A stretch of DNA of 64,000 nucleotides, taken from contig OY760517.1 of NCBI GenBank assembly GCA_963663615.1, forward strand, positions 2,046,001-2,110,000. The letters run 5' to 3'. Made by a program: the position numbers and the translations under genes. This document shows positions 63,243 through 64,000 of the stretch, in pieces. Under the pieces are notes generated by a model. It was not told where the DNA came from and did no database searches. It worked only from the letters and a program-made list of their open reading frames with translations. Numbering within the stretch: the first letter of the stretch is position 1; the number at the start of each line of letters is the position of its first letter. The DNA comes from G963663615 sp963663615. Its GTDB lineage: Bacteria; Bacteroidota; Ignavibacteria; Ignavibacteriales; Melioribacteraceae.

Positions 63243-64000
63243 CTAATCTAACTTAAATTTTTGTTTAATTTTAGGGTCATCAACCAGATGTTTATTTTTT
63301 GATTTTTCCAGCAAATAATTACCCATAACCAGATAATCCATTTCAGTATTCATAAAGCAACGAAAGGCATCTTCAGGTGTACAAACAATAGGTTCACCTC
63401 TAACATTAAAACTGGTATTAACAATTACGCCATAACCTGTTTTATTCTTGAACTCATTAATCAACTCCCAGTATTTGGGATTAGTTTCCTTGGCAACACT
63501 TTGAATGCGTGCCGAAAAATCAATATGAGTTACAGCCGGAATATCCGAACGCTCATTATAGAGTCTTTTATATAAAGGTAATTCATTATAATTATCAGGC
63601 ATTTTATTTCGATTAGCTTCATTCACCGGCACAACGAGCAACATATATGGCGAAGGTTTATCAACATCAAAATAGTCTTGTATAGACTCTTCAAGAACAG
63701 TTGGGGCAAATGGTCTGAAACCTTCCCTGTATTTAATTTTTAAATTCATTCTTTTCTGCATTTCAGGATTTCGGGCATCTCCTAAAATACTTCTGTTACC
63801 CAATGCACGCGGACCGTATTCCATTCTACCCTGGTACCAGCCAACCACATTACCCTCATCAAGATATGAAGCGGTTACCTTGGCAAGCTCATTAAAATCT
63901 TCAATATAAATAGCATTTGCATCATACTTTTTAATTGTTGCCTTAATAACATTTTCACTAAACTCGGGTCCCAAATAAGCACCCTTCATTTTATCACTGT
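63243..64000 (-). CDS. Carbamoyltransferase (NodU/CmcH family), C-terminal part
   Basis: The reading frame is open to the right window edge (before MKGAYLGPEF come S-D-K), so the start lies outside and the 252 residues here are the C-terminal part of a protein that should be about 550-600 residues. It shows the carbamoyltransferase C-terminal domain: RMEYGPRALGNRSILGDARN, KYREGFRPFAPTVLEE, THIDFSARIQSV and VNTSFNVRGEPIVCTPEDA. These enzymes O-carbamoylate sugars of polysaccharides, antibiotics or nodulation factors using carbamoyl phosphate and ATP. It probably decorates surface glycans. Confidence 0.9.
   Translation of the reverse strand, partial: SDKMKGAYLGPEFSENVIKATIKKYDANAIYIEDFNELAKVTASYLDEGNVVGWYQGRMEYGPRALGNRSILGDARNPEMQKRMNLKIKYREGFRPFAPTVLEESIQDYFDVDKPSPYMLLVVPVNEANRNKMPDNYNELPLYKRLYNERSDIPAVTHIDFSARIQSVAKETNPKYWELINEFKNKTGYGVIVNTSFNVRGEPIVCTPEDAFRCFMNTEMDYLVMGNYLLEKSKNKHLVDDPKIKQKFKLD

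Noticed and set aside
63243..63989. A complete 248-residue gene starting at the Met at 63989
   Set aside because: The frame stays open to the window edge and the sequence starts inside a domain, so this Met is internal.
1..64000. tRNA, rRNA, CRISPR arrays, insertion sequences, integrases, prophage genes or an origin
   Set aside because: Reading both strands showed no clover-leaf tRNA, repeat-spacer array or transposase motif; absence is from inspection, not a scan with dedicated software.

Overview
The window reads as a gene-dense, AT-rich chromosome segment from a Gram-negative member of the Bacteroidota/Chlorobiota/Ignavibacteriota (FCB) group. Four proteins end in a type IX secretion C-terminal domain of the NYPNPFNPST type. 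There is also a TonB receptor with an N-terminal carboxypeptidase-regulatory-like domain, a YfhM/PBP1C pair, and two perfect TAnnTTTG (-7 type) promoter boxes. The exact phylum is inferred; the NYPNPFNPST form of the tail favours an Ignavibacteria- or Kapabacteria-like organism. I saw no rRNA, tRNA, CRISPR array, transposase or prophage.

Layout. (1) 1-4016, minus strand: a defence-type block with a Fic protein, a SIR2-domain protein and a HerA-type ATPase joined with no spacer, and at the window edge the first 12 codons of what looks like a KTSC-domain protein. (2) 4087-6577, minus: DUF72, alkylguanine-DNA alkyltransferase, YjbQ and LexA; a 41-bp dyad lies just upstream of lexA. (3) 6702-13635, minus: the conserved yceD-rpmF-plsX-fabH-fabD-fabG-acpP-fabF-rnc run for type II fatty acid synthesis. 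(4) 13717-22293, plus: an ABC-2 exporter, nadD and meaB with overlapping ends, then acyl-CoA dehydrogenase, an acyl-CoA carboxylase beta subunit, an MFS transporter and a lipoprotein class D beta-lactamase homologue. (5) 22382-30041, minus: PBP1C and a 1787-residue alpha-2-macroglobulin lipoprotein. (6) 30172-37195, minus: a tightly packed envelope-signalling set (TylF-type methyltransferase, secreted unknown, FecR-domain protein, outer-membrane barrel, CHASE2-adenylate cyclase).

(7) 37365-50596, plus: two sodium-coupled amino-acid transporters, a 454-bp gene-free stretch with REP-like repeats, a tandem duplication of a secreted beta-helix gene carrying one diverged cassette, a Tat-exported DUF362 protein with a NapH/NapG-type polyferredoxin fusion, and a MacA-MacB-type tripartite efflux set. 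(8) 50680-58421, minus: TonB receptor with a His-rich small membrane protein, folE, galE, and a very large secreted protein with a DJ-1/PfpI-like head. (9) 58675-60451, plus: a LytS/LytTR two-component pair. (10) 60484-64000, minus: a secreted phosphodiester glycosidase-domain protein and the C-terminal part of a NodU/CmcH-type carbamoyltransferase that runs off the right edge.

The most promising places for new biology are the SIR2-HerA-Fic-KTSC neighbourhood, the barrel/FecR/CHASE2-cyclase operon, the duplicated beta-helix genes with a swapped cassette, the PfpI-propeller-PKD-LamG secreted fusion, and the beta-lactamase homologue convergent with PBP1C. All functional assignments come from reading motifs in the translated sequence; no database search was run.
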